Part shown: positions 40,306-48,696 of the stretch, one piece after another
Numbering within the stretch: the first letter of the stretch is position 1
Layout of the letters: each line of letters starts with the position of its first letter
Assembly: GCF_900167975.1 (NCBI RefSeq)
Contig: NZ_FUZU01000004.1
Span: 918,993 to 982,992 of the forward strand
Length of the DNA stretch: 64,000 bases
Source: Ohtaekwangia koreensis
GTDB lineage: Bacteria; Bacteroidota; Bacteroidia; Cytophagales; Cyclobacteriaceae
Direction of reading: 5' to 3'
The notes under the pieces: model-generated
Databases searched by the model: none
What the model was told of the DNA's origin: nothing
The model's input: only the letters and a program-made list of their open reading frames with translations
Position numbers and translations under genes: made by a program

Positions 40306-40413
40306 CCCGGTAAGCATGGCGTTGCGCTGGTGAGACCTATACCGGGTAGGCATGGCGTTGGGCTAGTGAGACCTATATCGGGTAGGCCTGGCGTTGGATC
40401 TCGATAAATCCTA
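40306..40413. repeat. 36-bp tandem repeat, about 2.7 copies
   Basis: The unit beginning GGTAAGCATGGCGTTG recurs with period 36 bases: GGTAAG at 40309, GGTAGG at 40345 and GGTAGG at 40381. Copies 1 and 2 also share GTGAGACCTATA. The unit is a multiple of three and in one minus frame reads as a 12-residue repeat (x-T-P-C-L-P-G-I-G-L-T-S), but that frame overlaps a better gene and is not called. It lies downstream of the small secreted protein. Confidence 0.7.
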
Positions 40414-40447
40414 TATATAGGAGGCCGGTCCTCACGGAGTCCGGCCT
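40410..40447 (-). terminator. Hairpin downstream of the small secreted protein gene
   Basis: AGGCCGG at 40422-40428 pairs with CCGGCCT at 40441-40447. It is flanked by the 12-base palindrome CCTATATATAGG at 40410-40421. On the minus strand this lies 15 bases past the stop of the gene at 40462. No proper T run follows, so it is a possible terminator only. Confidence 0.45.
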
Positions 40448-40461
40448 TTGATATTGACATG

Positions 40462-40830
40462 TTATTCTGGTGACGGCCCTGTGCCGGGAGCGCTGGTCGC
40501 TTTTCCATTTCTATCGAAGTAAAAGCTCTTAGACTCAGTACCTGTACCCATGTTAAGCCAATAACCGTTGCTGTTCGTGCTCTTATATACCTTTCCATCT
40601 TCCCATCCTTTGTAGCGCGATCCCTGCAATGTACTACGAAGAGATGCCGGTACATCAGACGATTCAATAACCTGGTAGTCCTTCGGAGCATATTGATTCC
40701 CGGATTGGACATCAGACTGTGGCTGCTGAATCGTTGATTGGTTTACACCCGTTGAATCCGTTGTTTGCTGTGCGTGAACTGTTGCAATGCCTACTATAAA
40801 CATAGCAACAAAGAGGCCTGTTAGTTTCAT
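40462..40830 (-). CDS. Small secreted protein of unknown function
   Basis: About 122 residues from the ATG at 40830, giving the signal peptide MKLTGLFVAMFIVGIATVHA; the frame also allows 40851. The mature part starts with a Gln/Ser/Thr-rich linker, then a compact domain with the blocks V-P-A-S-L-R-S-T-L-Q-G, Y-K-G-W-E-D-G-K-V-Y-K and S-F-Y-F-D-R-N-G-K. These resemble small exported proteins common in Bacteroidota, but I cannot name a family. Ends near a hairpin and a 36-bp repeat. Confidence 0.7.
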   Translation of the reverse strand: MKLTGLFVAMFIVGIATVHAQQTTDSTGVNQSTIQQPQSDVQSGNQYAPKDYQVIESSDVPASLRSTLQGSRYKGWEDGKVYKSTNSNGYWLNMGTGTESKSFYFDRNGKATSAPGTGPSPE

Positions 40831-41000
40831 AGATCTTTTTTTCGGATTCACAATAAAATTATGCCCTGCATATCAGAGCAGCCCATGATTTGAGATGAGG
40901 AATGAGATGGACATAGTTTGTATTCCGAAGCAATCCACAGATTGGCCTGCACAGATAATCCAGGATGAACAAGTCAATATACACCCTATTACTATAGACC

Positions 41001-41306
41001 CTATAATTGAAAGTCCTGTACTATATGTGCAATAAAAATTCCCATTGTATCATTCGCTGGTTCGCGTAATGCATACACAAAGTATCCCTTCAAACCTACC
41101 TTCTCCTGATTGAATTGGTAAATTTCGTCCACCCAAAAATCACGTGGTCTGAAGCATAGGCGGCTTTCCACACACATTAATTTATTGCCAATAAGTTCGA
41201 AGTTGTGGTTGTATCCGCGCTTGTGCAGGCCATCAATGATGTTGGCAGCGAAAGCCATCTCCTGTACAATCGTGTCGAGTAATTGATCGGTGCTTGAAGT
41301 GTCCAT
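41001..41306 (-). CDS. Small hypothetical protein
   Basis: About 101 residues from the ATG at 41306 (41333 is possible but adds an unlikely leader). Acidic N-terminal helix, then N-H-N-F-E-L-I-G-N-K-L-M-C-V-E, F-R-P-R-D-F-W-V-D-E-I-Y-Q-F and Y-F-V-Y-A-L-R-E, a regular alpha/beta pattern of a folded cytosolic protein. No signal peptide and no family recognised. Confidence 0.6.
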   Translation of the reverse strand: MDTSSTDQLLDTIVQEMAFAANIIDGLHKRGYNHNFELIGNKLMCVESRLCFRPRDFWVDEIYQFNQEKVGLKGYFVYALREPANDTMGIFIAHIVQDFQL

Positions 41307-41438
41307 GGTATATACGTTACAGCTGAAATCCACATTCTACAGGGCAGTTCACAAAATAGCTTAAAAAAAATCGTTCCCTTGTCCCCTGTCGCTTTTGTTA
41401 ACAGATCAGCATGTGCATAACATCATACGAGACTATAG

Positions 41439-41828
41439 GAAGAGTGTGAGGTATATTTCACTCTTTATCATGGCATGACTTTTACATCTCTATCCTATAA
41501 ATCGATCAGGATTGCCACGCTTGTGCATCGAGAAATACCGAAGTATACCAGCATTGAACGAATCGTCTCCAACCGAAACGGCAAGATGTATATTGACTTT
41601 TTGCAAAACCGGCCGAAGGCTACATTGGCTGCACCCTATTCGCTTCGTCCGAAAAAAGGTGCTACGGTTTCCATGCCGTTACATTGGGACGAAGTAAAGA
41701 AGGGTTTAAAGACGACTGATTTTACCATTTTCAACGCAATCGACAGGTTAAAAGAAGTTGGTGATATTTTTAAGCCTGTAATTGGGAAAGGCATTGATCT
41801 TAAAAAAATCACTGCGTCGGGCAAATAG
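41439..41828 (+). pseudogene. ligD: Remnant of ligD polymerase domain (C-terminal part only)
   Basis: The frame is open from 41439, with an ATG at 41475 giving 117 residues. The segment I-P-K-Y-T-S-I-E-R, K-M-Y-I-D-F-L-Q-N-R-P-K-A-T-L-A-A-P-Y-S-L-R, V-S-M-P-L-H-W-D-E-V and D-F-T-I-F-N-A matches the last third of the primase-polymerase domain of DNA ligase D, the end-joining enzyme. The metal-binding Asp-x-Asp part and the ligase domain are absent; an in-frame stop at 41436 precedes the match. A stand-alone functional role is unlikely. It is read as the leftover of a deleted ligD, and no ku gene is in the window. Confidence 0.75.
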
Positions 41829-41853
41829 TTATAGTTTTACAATTATAATCTAA

Positions 41854-42267
41854 TTACTTGCCGGATGTATAGGCCTGTTTCATAAATTCCTTTACTTCAC
41901 CATTAATATCTTCAGCACTTGTTATGCGCAAATGATGATTATACTGAGACGTACCCGGTACCTGTGCTATCTTCTGGAAACATAGATTCTCATGATGCGG
42001 CTCCTGAAAAGGAAATACTATATCCACAAAGTCGCGACCGAGTCGTGTGATATAGGCAATCCTTGTTTTAGCAGCCAATGCAATCATTGACTTTGTTGGA
42101 TGAATCGTTATATCCCCTATCTGTTGGTAGCTCCGTATAAATTCCCAAAACAATGTGACGGTATGCTCCGATTTGTTGTCAAGAAAATCAGCAAGCACTT
42201 TATCTCCGCAGGAATGTACCTGATTGGTGTTAACAAATTTCTGCTGGCAGGCCGGGCATATCCACAT
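41854..42267 (-). CDS. DUF5655-like protein with N-terminal zinc ribbon
   Basis: A 137-residue protein starting M-W-I-C-P-A-C-Q-Q-K-F-V-N-T-N-Q-V-H-S-C, a CxxC plus H-x-C zinc-ribbon-like opening, then a domain with I-T-I-H-P-T-K-S-M-I-A, R-I-A-Y-I-T-R-L and Y-N-H-H-L-R-I. I recall this combination as DUF5655; function unknown. It is cytoplasmic and stands alone between the ligD remnant (convergent) and the metal efflux operon. Confidence 0.75.
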   Translation of the reverse strand: MWICPACQQKFVNTNQVHSCGDKVLADFLDNKSEHTVTLFWEFIRSYQQIGDITIHPTKSMIALAAKTRIAYITRLGRDFVDIVFPFQEPHHENLCFQKIAQVPGTSQYNHHLRITSAEDINGEVKEFMKQAYTSGK

Positions 42268-42331
42268 ATAGTATATTTTTAATGATATCGTGACCTAAAA
42301 ATAAAGTTCAGTAAATACTTAGAAGAACACC

Positions 42332-43537
42332 TTAATGCGCATGTCCTTCTTCTTCACTATTCTTAATCTTTGACAAAATGGAATAGGCACCTGTTACTAC
42401 CACTTGGCTTTGTTCGTTTAGCGTATCTGGTACCGTTACTTCCGTATACCCTAATTCACTGTTGCCAATCTGAATTTCAACCATGGCAAAGTGCTGACCT
42501 TCCTCTGTTTCGTGTTTCGGTTCATTGCCTTCTTTTTCTGTATGCGCTTCATCCGCTACCGGAATGAATATATACTTTTTACCCTGGAAATCAATGATCG
42601 CTTCATCCGGCAACGCAGATACCAGTGCACCTCCGGTTTCAACATTTGCTTTGAGATACATTCCTGGAAGCAATTCTTTATCTTCCTTATCAATATGACA
42701 ATGGATGCGGACACTCCGATCCTGGCCGATCTCTCTGCCGATCAGATATACTGTGGCCATGCGCTCTTGTGTTTCGTTTGCAAGCGTGAACCTTACCCGT
42801 TGTCCAATCCGTAATTTCAAAACATCCTTTTCAAAAACAGTAAGCTCTGCGTGCAAGTGTTCAGTGTCAACAATCTCAAAGAGTATATCGGAAGGACTTA
42901 CAAACTTTCCAATGTTTACATTCACTTGCGTGACATAGCCACTGATTTGCGCATATACATTTCCAGTACTGGTAATATTACCTTTCTCTAATTCCGACAG
43001 ATTTATATTGATCAGTTTCAGCTTCGCTAACAATCCGTTCTTTTTGGCGAGCCAACTTTGATAATTTGATTTCGCCTGCTGCAGTGTCTTCTGTGCATTT
43101 ACATTTTCCTTCGCCAGCTCCTGTTGGCGCTCATAGTCTGCTTTCGAAAACTCGAACTGATTGACGGCCTCCAGATAGTCTTGCTGAAGTTGTATATAGT
43201 CTGCATTTTCAATCACAGCAATCAGCTGACCTTTACGCACACGTGACCCTTGCAGTAGCGTAGTGCTTTTTAAAAACCCTCCCAACGGAACCGACACACT
43301 CACAAGTTGCTGGGGAGGTACATCCAATATACCGTTGGCCTTGATCGTTCCACTGATCTGTCTGCGTTCAATTTTACCGAGTGTAATGCCTGCGGTTTTA
43401 ATCTGTGCTTCTGTTAATGTTGCTGCATTCTCTTCTTCTTCATGATGCGCTTCGGTTGCTTCAGGTTGTTCCTTGCTTCCGCATGAATATAGCAGCGTGA
43501 CTATAATGGTTAATACTATATATTTTAAAAGTCTCAT
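42332..43537 (-). CDS. RND efflux periplasmic adaptor lipoprotein (CzcB/CusB type)
   Basis: About 401 residues from the ATG at 43537, which gives the lipoprotein signal MRLLKYIVLTIIVTLLYSC; the frame is open from 43588. It has the membrane-fusion layout: barrel-sandwich hybrid halves (V-S-V-P-L-G-G-F-L, Y-A-Q-I-S-G-Y-V-T-Q-V), a long helical hairpin between them at about 110-190, and beta-barrel strands. His/Glu-rich stretches at the mature N-terminus (H-H-E-E-E-E), in a loop near 330-345 and at the C-terminal E-E-E-G-H-A-H suggest metal binding. Third structural gene of the efflux operon. Confidence 0.88.
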   Translation of the reverse strand: MRLLKYIVLTIIVTLLYSCGSKEQPEATEAHHEEEENAATLTEAQIKTAGITLGKIERRQISGTIKANGILDVPPQQLVSVSVPLGGFLKSTTLLQGSRVRKGQLIAVIENADYIQLQQDYLEAVNQFEFSKADYERQQELAKENVNAQKTLQQAKSNYQSWLAKKNGLLAKLKLININLSELEKGNITSTGNVYAQISGYVTQVNVNIGKFVSPSDILFEIVDTEHLHAELTVFEKDVLKLRIGQRVRFTLANETQERMATVYLIGREIGQDRSVRIHCHIDKEDKELLPGMYLKANVETGGALVSALPDEAIIDFQGKKYIFIPVADEAHTEKEGNEPKHETEEGQHFAMVEIQIGNSELGYTEVTVPDTLNEQSQVVVTGAYSILSKIKNSEEEGHAH

Positions 43538-43609
43538 TGTTATTCTATTTGAATGATGTCTTACTTTATACTTGACGATATTCATCATGACTAATCGGTA
43601 TATTTTGTT

Positions 43610-44893
43610 TTATTGAATACCCGCCAGAAACTCCAGGTGTATAACGGATTGGTTCAGGTTGTTCAAGCTGTTGAGATAATTTTCACGGATCTGCATAGCA
43701 TTTCGCACCGCCAGCCAATACTCCGTATAGTCTATCTCACCATTCTTGAAAGCAATGTCGGATTGCTTCAATATCAACGCTGCATTCGCCAATGCTGCGC
43801 CTTGGTAAAAATTCACACTGCTCTTGTTTTTAATATACTCCTGAGCGCTTTGTTGCCATTGTGCCAACATTACGGTTTGACTCAATTCAAACTGCGTTTG
43901 CACTTTTTGTCGATGTATAGCGGCAGCTTTTACTTTCGCAGATTGAGGACCGAACCACAACGGTATAGCAAGTCCAACCTGGAAACCCTGGAAGCGATCG
44001 CTTTTGGTAGCGAGCTCGCCACTTGCATTTACCGGTGTCCCGATGAGCGTCTGGTTGAAGTAGCCTATACTCAGGTCCGGAAGCACTTTAGCACTCGCCA
44101 CTTTTTTCTCATTGGCAGCAATCTCTTTCAACTGTTTAAGATAAGCCATGTTTGGATTTCGACTAATCGAAACGCTGTCCAATGGCAAGCCGAGCTTTCG
44201 TTCAGACAACTCCGTAGCTGCTATCGTAACGGGATGGCTACTGTTCATGAGTACCGCCAACTGCTGCTGATAAATCTGAATATCGGCCTGGATCTGCGCA
44301 AGCTGATTCAGCACCTCATTGCGCTGCGTTTCCGCAGTTGTCTTCTCCAGCATACGCGTTTCACCGGTACGATATCGAAGGTCAGTTGCCTTTACAAAAT
44401 TAGTATAGATGCTGTCTTGCTGCTCAAGCAATGCCTCACGCGCCACCAGGTATAAGAGGTGATGGTATACTTGCCTTACCTGATATACCAACTCATTTTC
44501 AGTAACAGCTTTTCGAAATTCTGCGCCTTTCACAAGTGATCTATCCAAAGCATTCTGTGAGGTGAATACCGTAGGGAATGGTATACTCTGCGAGATCGTA
44601 ATGTTATTATCCGTCTTCACATAGCTGTTGTACTGCCCCTGCATATACATCACGTTTGTTTTACCGATGTCCGTTGCCGTGCGCCTGATCTGCTGCTGGT
44701 ATTCAATATCCAGCGAAGCTGCTTCTATATTTTTATTTTTCTGAAGCGTTTGTTGAATTGCCTCTTCAAGTGTAACCGTACTTTGCTGTGCTATAGCAAA
44801 CCCACCGGAACAAACCATGATTCCCATCAGTACTGATTGCGTGCACGTTATCACCCTCCGGTATATATCTACAATACTATATTTCCGTTTCAT
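43610..44893 (-). CDS. TolC-family outer-membrane efflux channel (CzcC/CusC type)
   Basis: A 427-residue protein with a signal peptide ending G-F-A-I-A-Q, then two TolC-type repeats of long coiled helices starting T-L-E-E-A-I-Q-Q-T-L-Q-K-N and L-P-D-L-S-I-G-Y-F-N-Q. It forms the outer-membrane exit duct. Its start overlaps the end of the pump gene by 17 bases, and the adaptor follows after 72 bases, so the three are one transcript. Confidence 0.88.
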   Translation of the reverse strand: MKRKYSIVDIYRRVITCTQSVLMGIMVCSGGFAIAQQSTVTLEEAIQQTLQKNKNIEAASLDIEYQQQIRRTATDIGKTNVMYMQGQYNSYVKTDNNITISQSIPFPTVFTSQNALDRSLVKGAEFRKAVTENELVYQVRQVYHHLLYLVAREALLEQQDSIYTNFVKATDLRYRTGETRMLEKTTAETQRNEVLNQLAQIQADIQIYQQQLAVLMNSSHPVTIAATELSERKLGLPLDSVSISRNPNMAYLKQLKEIAANEKKVASAKVLPDLSIGYFNQTLIGTPVNASGELATKSDRFQGFQVGLAIPLWFGPQSAKVKAAAIHRQKVQTQFELSQTVMLAQWQQSAQEYIKNKSSVNFYQGAALANAALILKQSDIAFKNGEIDYTEYWLAVRNAMQIRENYLNSLNNLNQSVIHLEFLAGIQ

Positions 44894-47800
44894 TGTCTTT
44901 AGCCTTTTTTAAGTGAATATTTTCAAAGTATATATACAAACATGGCAGCACAATGAGTGTAAGGATAGTCGAGCTTATCAAACCACCGATCACCACCGTT
45001 GCCAGGGGTTTCTGTACCTCTGCTCCCGCACTGGTTGTCAGCGCCATAGGTAAGAAACCCAGTGAGGCTACTGCAGCCGTCATAAGCACAGGGCGCAACC
45101 GAACTGCAGTTCCCTTCAAAATGACTTGCTCCAGGTCCGTGAGCCCTTCCTTTTTAAGCCTGTTAAACTCTGCTATCAATACAATACCATTAAGTACAGC
45201 AACACCGAACAACGCAATGAAGCCCACCCCTGCCGATATACTGAAGGGCATTCCTCTCAGAAGCAAGGCAAGTACACCACCAATGGCAGCCATGGGTATA
45301 GCTGTAAAAATGAGAAGCGATTGTTTTACGGAATGAAAAGTAAAGAACAGCAGGAGAAAAATAAGTGCAAGCGCTGCTGGAACTGCTACAGACAACCGGT
45401 CTTGTGCCGCCTGAAGATTTTCGAACTGGCCGCCATATATAGGGTAATAGCCTGGTGGAAACTTTACCTGTTGCTCGATTTTTTGTTGTATCTCTTTTAC
45501 AACACCTGCAATATCTCTCCCGCGCACATTGAAGCCGACTATAATTCTTCGCTTGGCATCCTCGCGCTGAATTTGATTTGGACCGACTTTAAATTCTACG
45601 TCTGCCAATTGAGTTAAGGGTACCTGGTTTCCATCGCGAGTGGTAACAAACAGATTCTGAACATCAGCAATTTGTTGACGATGTTGTGTATTGAGACGCA
45701 CCACGAGGTCGTAACGTTTTTCACCTTCATATACCAATCCCGCTGATTGTCCTGCGAAGGCCGTGTTGATGGCTTGGTTAACGGTCGCTATACTTACACC
45801 ATACTTAGCAATCTCATCACGGTTTATCTTTACTACGATCTGTGGCAGCCCTGTTACTTCTTCAATATATAGATCGCGAGCGCCCGTTACATTTTTTACT
45901 ACGCCTGCCACTCGCTTTGATAAGTCAGTGAGTGTCTCGAGGTCTTCACCAAATATTTTAACCGCTATATCTTGCCGGACACCTGTCATCAATTCATTAA
46001 AACGCATTTGTATTGGCTGTTGAAATCCGAATGACACACCCGGAACAACTTCAAGTGCCTCACTCATTTTCTCAGCCAGCGCATCACGGGTATGTGCCTT
46101 GATCCAATCTTCCTTAGGCTTTAGAATTACCATTAAATCGCAGGCTTCAATTGGCATTGGATCCGTTGGAATTTCTGATGACCCGATTTTAGCAACGACT
46201 TCCTCTACTTCATTGGGAAATTCCTGTAGCAGAACAGCAGATCCTTTTTGTGCTGCTTCAATCGTATAGGACAAACTGCTTCCTGTGAGAACGCGTGTCT
46301 CAATGGCAAAATCTCCTTCATCCAGTGTCGGCAAAAATTCTCCGCCCATGTTTGCAAATAAGAAGAGACTTACCGCGAAGAGTATCACTGCTGTAGCAAC
46401 CACTATAAATTTGTACTGTAGCGAACTTCGAAGTGCAGGTGTATAGATGCGATGGAAAAAATCCATCATCTTATCCGATAAATTTCTCTCACGTTTCGGA
46501 CTCTTGCTCAGAAAGAGTGCAGACATCATCGGTATATAGGTGATGGAAAGAATAAAGGCCCCTATTATAGCGAACCCTACCGTTTGTGCCATCGGTTTAA
46601 ACATCTTCCCCTCTACTCCTACAAGTGCCAGGATCGGCAGATATACTATTAAAATTATAATTTCACCGAACGCGGCCGATGTTCGTATGCGTGATGCAGC
46701 GGTATATACTTCTTCGTCCATCTCGCGTTGCGTTAACCGCTTTGTTATCGTACGAAAGCCAAGGTAATGCATCGTGGCCTCAACAATGATAACGGCTCCA
46801 TCTACAATCAATCCAAAGTCTATGGCACCAAGGCTCATCAGGTTTCCGGATACACCAAAGATATACATCATGGAAATAGCAAAGAGCATGGCCAGCGGAA
46901 TTACCGATGCTACTATAAGACCAGCACGCAGGTTACCGAGAAACAGTACCAGCACTACAATTACAATCAACGCACCTTCAATGAGATTTTTTTCAACTGT
47001 TCCAATCGTCCTTTCTACGAGTTCACTTCTGTCCAGGAATGCATCAATCTCAAGTCCTTCGGGAAGTGTCTTTTCAATTTGTGCTATACGCTCCTTTACA
47101 CGCTTAACGACAGCATTGGAATTTTCACCTTTCAGCATCATCACGATAGCGCCTACTACTTCGCCTTCATTATTATAGGTCATGGCGCCAAAGCGATTCG
47201 CATGTCCAAACTGAATGCTCGCTACATCGCGGATCAAAACCGGCATTCCGGTAGTTGTATTTTTAATAACAATCTTCCCTATATCTTCCTCTGTGGTGAT
47301 GAGCCCTTCGCTCCTGATAAAGTATGCATTCGGTTTTTTATCTATATAGGCACCTCCGGTATTTTGATTGTTCTGCTCAAGTGCTGTAAATATCTGTTCG
47401 AGACCAAGATCATAGCTTCGGAGTTTATCGGGATCTATAGCAATTTCATACTGCTTTAAATATCCACCGAAGCTCGCAACTTCAGCTACACCTTCGGTAC
47501 CTAGCAGTTGCCTGCGTACAATCCAATCCTGAAAACTGCGAAGTTCCATTACTGTATACTTCTCTTCGAAACCTTTTTTAGGGCGAATTATATACTGAAA
47601 AATCTCACCAAGGCCCGTTGTTACAGGTGCAAGCTCCGGCTTCCCTATACCCGGAGGAATCTGACTGGTTGCGACCACCAGCCGTTCATTTACTTGTTGC
47701 CGTGCCCAGTATACATCGATATGTTCTTTAAATACAATCGTAACGACTGAAAGTCCGAAACGAGAGAAACTTCTGATCTCATGTATACCCGGTATAGTAG

Positions 47801-48020
47801 CCATAGTTTGCTCTACCGGAAACGTAACGAGGCGTTCAATGTCGAGTGCCGATTGTGATGGCGCTACGGTTATGATCTGCACCTGGTTATTGGTTATATC
47901 CGGAACGGCATCAATAGGCAGCCGGGAAATTGAATAGGCTCCTCCTATAATCAAGGCTATTATAAAGAGCCCGATCACCAGCTTATTGTCAATAGAATAC
48001 CGGATGATTCTGTCTAACAT
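44877..48020 (-). CDS. Heavy-metal RND efflux pump (CzcA/CusA family)
   Basis: A 1047-residue inner-membrane pump with two sets of RND helices. The proton-relay helix 4 reads G-A-I-D-F-G-L-I-V-D-G-A-V-I-I-V-E-A, the DFGxIVDGAVxxxE signature of the heavy-metal subgroup (the multidrug subgroup differs). A second porter region with G-G-E-F-L-P-T-L-D-E-G-D-F near 565 and a C-terminal L-P-C-L-Y-I-Y-F follow. The usual third helix block G-V-A-V-L-N-G-I-V-L-I is present. The metal, divalent Zn/Co/Cd or monovalent Cu/Ag, cannot be fixed by eye. No regulator is adjacent. Confidence 0.93.
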   Translation of the reverse strand: MLDRIIRYSIDNKLVIGLFIIALIIGGAYSISRLPIDAVPDITNNQVQIITVAPSQSALDIERLVTFPVEQTMATIPGIHEIRSFSRFGLSVVTIVFKEHIDVYWARQQVNERLVVATSQIPPGIGKPELAPVTTGLGEIFQYIIRPKKGFEEKYTVMELRSFQDWIVRRQLLGTEGVAEVASFGGYLKQYEIAIDPDKLRSYDLGLEQIFTALEQNNQNTGGAYIDKKPNAYFIRSEGLITTEEDIGKIVIKNTTTGMPVLIRDVASIQFGHANRFGAMTYNNEGEVVGAIVMMLKGENSNAVVKRVKERIAQIEKTLPEGLEIDAFLDRSELVERTIGTVEKNLIEGALIVIVVLVLFLGNLRAGLIVASVIPLAMLFAISMMYIFGVSGNLMSLGAIDFGLIVDGAVIIVEATMHYLGFRTITKRLTQREMDEEVYTAASRIRTSAAFGEIIILIVYLPILALVGVEGKMFKPMAQTVGFAIIGAFILSITYIPMMSALFLSKSPKRERNLSDKMMDFFHRIYTPALRSSLQYKFIVVATAVILFAVSLFLFANMGGEFLPTLDEGDFAIETRVLTGSSLSYTIEAAQKGSAVLLQEFPNEVEEVVAKIGSSEIPTDPMPIEACDLMVILKPKEDWIKAHTRDALAEKMSEALEVVPGVSFGFQQPIQMRFNELMTGVRQDIAVKIFGEDLETLTDLSKRVAGVVKNVTGARDLYIEEVTGLPQIVVKINRDEIAKYGVSIATVNQAINTAFAGQSAGLVYEGEKRYDLVVRLNTQHRQQIADVQNLFVTTRDGNQVPLTQLADVEFKVGPNQIQREDAKRRIIVGFNVRGRDIAGVVKEIQQKIEQQVKFPPGYYPIYGGQFENLQAAQDRLSVAVPAALALIFLLLFFTFHSVKQSLLIFTAIPMAAIGGVLALLLRGMPFSISAGVGFIALFGVAVLNGIVLIAEFNRLKKEGLTDLEQVILKGTAVRLRPVLMTAAVASLGFLPMALTTSAGAEVQKPLATVVIGGLISSTILTLIVLPCLYIYFENIHLKKAKDNETEI

Positions 48021-48191
48021 AGTTCTTGTCTGAAATAGTAAATATCATTGAAAATAAAGGTCCATTCATGACCTGTAGTCTATACAATATATCATAAAGG
48101 TATAGCAGTCCACTTGTGTTAAAGAAGACTTACCTTATATCTATATACTGTACTGGTTTATGATGACGGCCGGATTATGCCATGCTGTTTT

Positions 48192-48545
48192 TTACGAAAG
48201 CCTTGGCGGTTGCCAGATAGCGTTATGGGAACTCAATAAAGATCGTTCCTGATAGGGAATTGTAAATTTTGTATTGTGACTAAAATGACGCGGTATAGCA
48301 ATTTCCAAAACGGTGAGCCGTATATGGGTAGCACAGCAAGAGCAAATGCAGAGCGGTGAGCAATGATCTGCTTCTGCCTGATGCTGCTCATTGTCATTCA
48401 AACTTACCTGCGCTGATCCGGATGATAATTCGTCCGCACAGGTATAGCGATCCATACATGGATAACATGCCAGCACCAGCATGTAAAGTGAAAATATGAT
48501 CGCTGTAAATCGCACAGCCCAAAGATAGCGGATGAAACGATGCAA
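48192..48545 (-). CDS. Cysteine/histidine-rich DUF6660-like protein of the metal efflux operon
   Basis: A 117-residue protein with an N-terminal hydrophobic segment ending L-A-C-Y-P-C-M-D, then a D-H-C-S-P-L-C-I-C-S-C-C-A-T-H cluster. I recall the C-S-P-x-C-x-C-S-C-C pattern as DUF6660, small proteins found upstream of heavy-metal RND operons in Bacteroidota. The cysteines and histidines could bind metal or the protein could act as a periplasmic metal chaperone. It lies 171 bases upstream of the pump on the same strand. Confidence 0.72.
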   Translation of the reverse strand: MHRFIRYLWAVRFTAIIFSLYMLVLACYPCMDRYTCADELSSGSAQVSLNDNEQHQAEADHCSPLCICSCCATHIRLTVLEIAIPRHFSHNTKFTIPYQERSLLSSHNAIWQPPRLS

Positions 48546-48696
48546 TAGGATTGCATGTAGATAAAATTTAACTCGCTCGTCCCCATAACCGGCTATTAAT
48601 CGAATCCCTTCGACTTATTAACGCGATCAATATTTTTTAACGAGGCGAGTAAACCATCTTCCAATTGTAAAGTCTAATGCCTATAAAGAATTATGT

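Noticed and set aside
40306..40413. A CRISPR array, because the unit is 36 bases
   Set aside because: The copies are directly adjacent with no spacers, only about 2.7 units, and no cas genes are present.
40251..40712. Minus-strand open frame of 153 codons with a 12-residue repeat
   Set aside because: It overlaps the better-supported secreted protein at 40462-40830 in another frame, has no clear start, and its repeats simply follow the DNA repeat.
46767..47459. Plus-strand frame of 230 codons inside the metal pump gene
   Set aside because: It is the shadow of the CzcA-type gene, rich in Tyr/Asn/Cys typical of antisense readings, with no motif.
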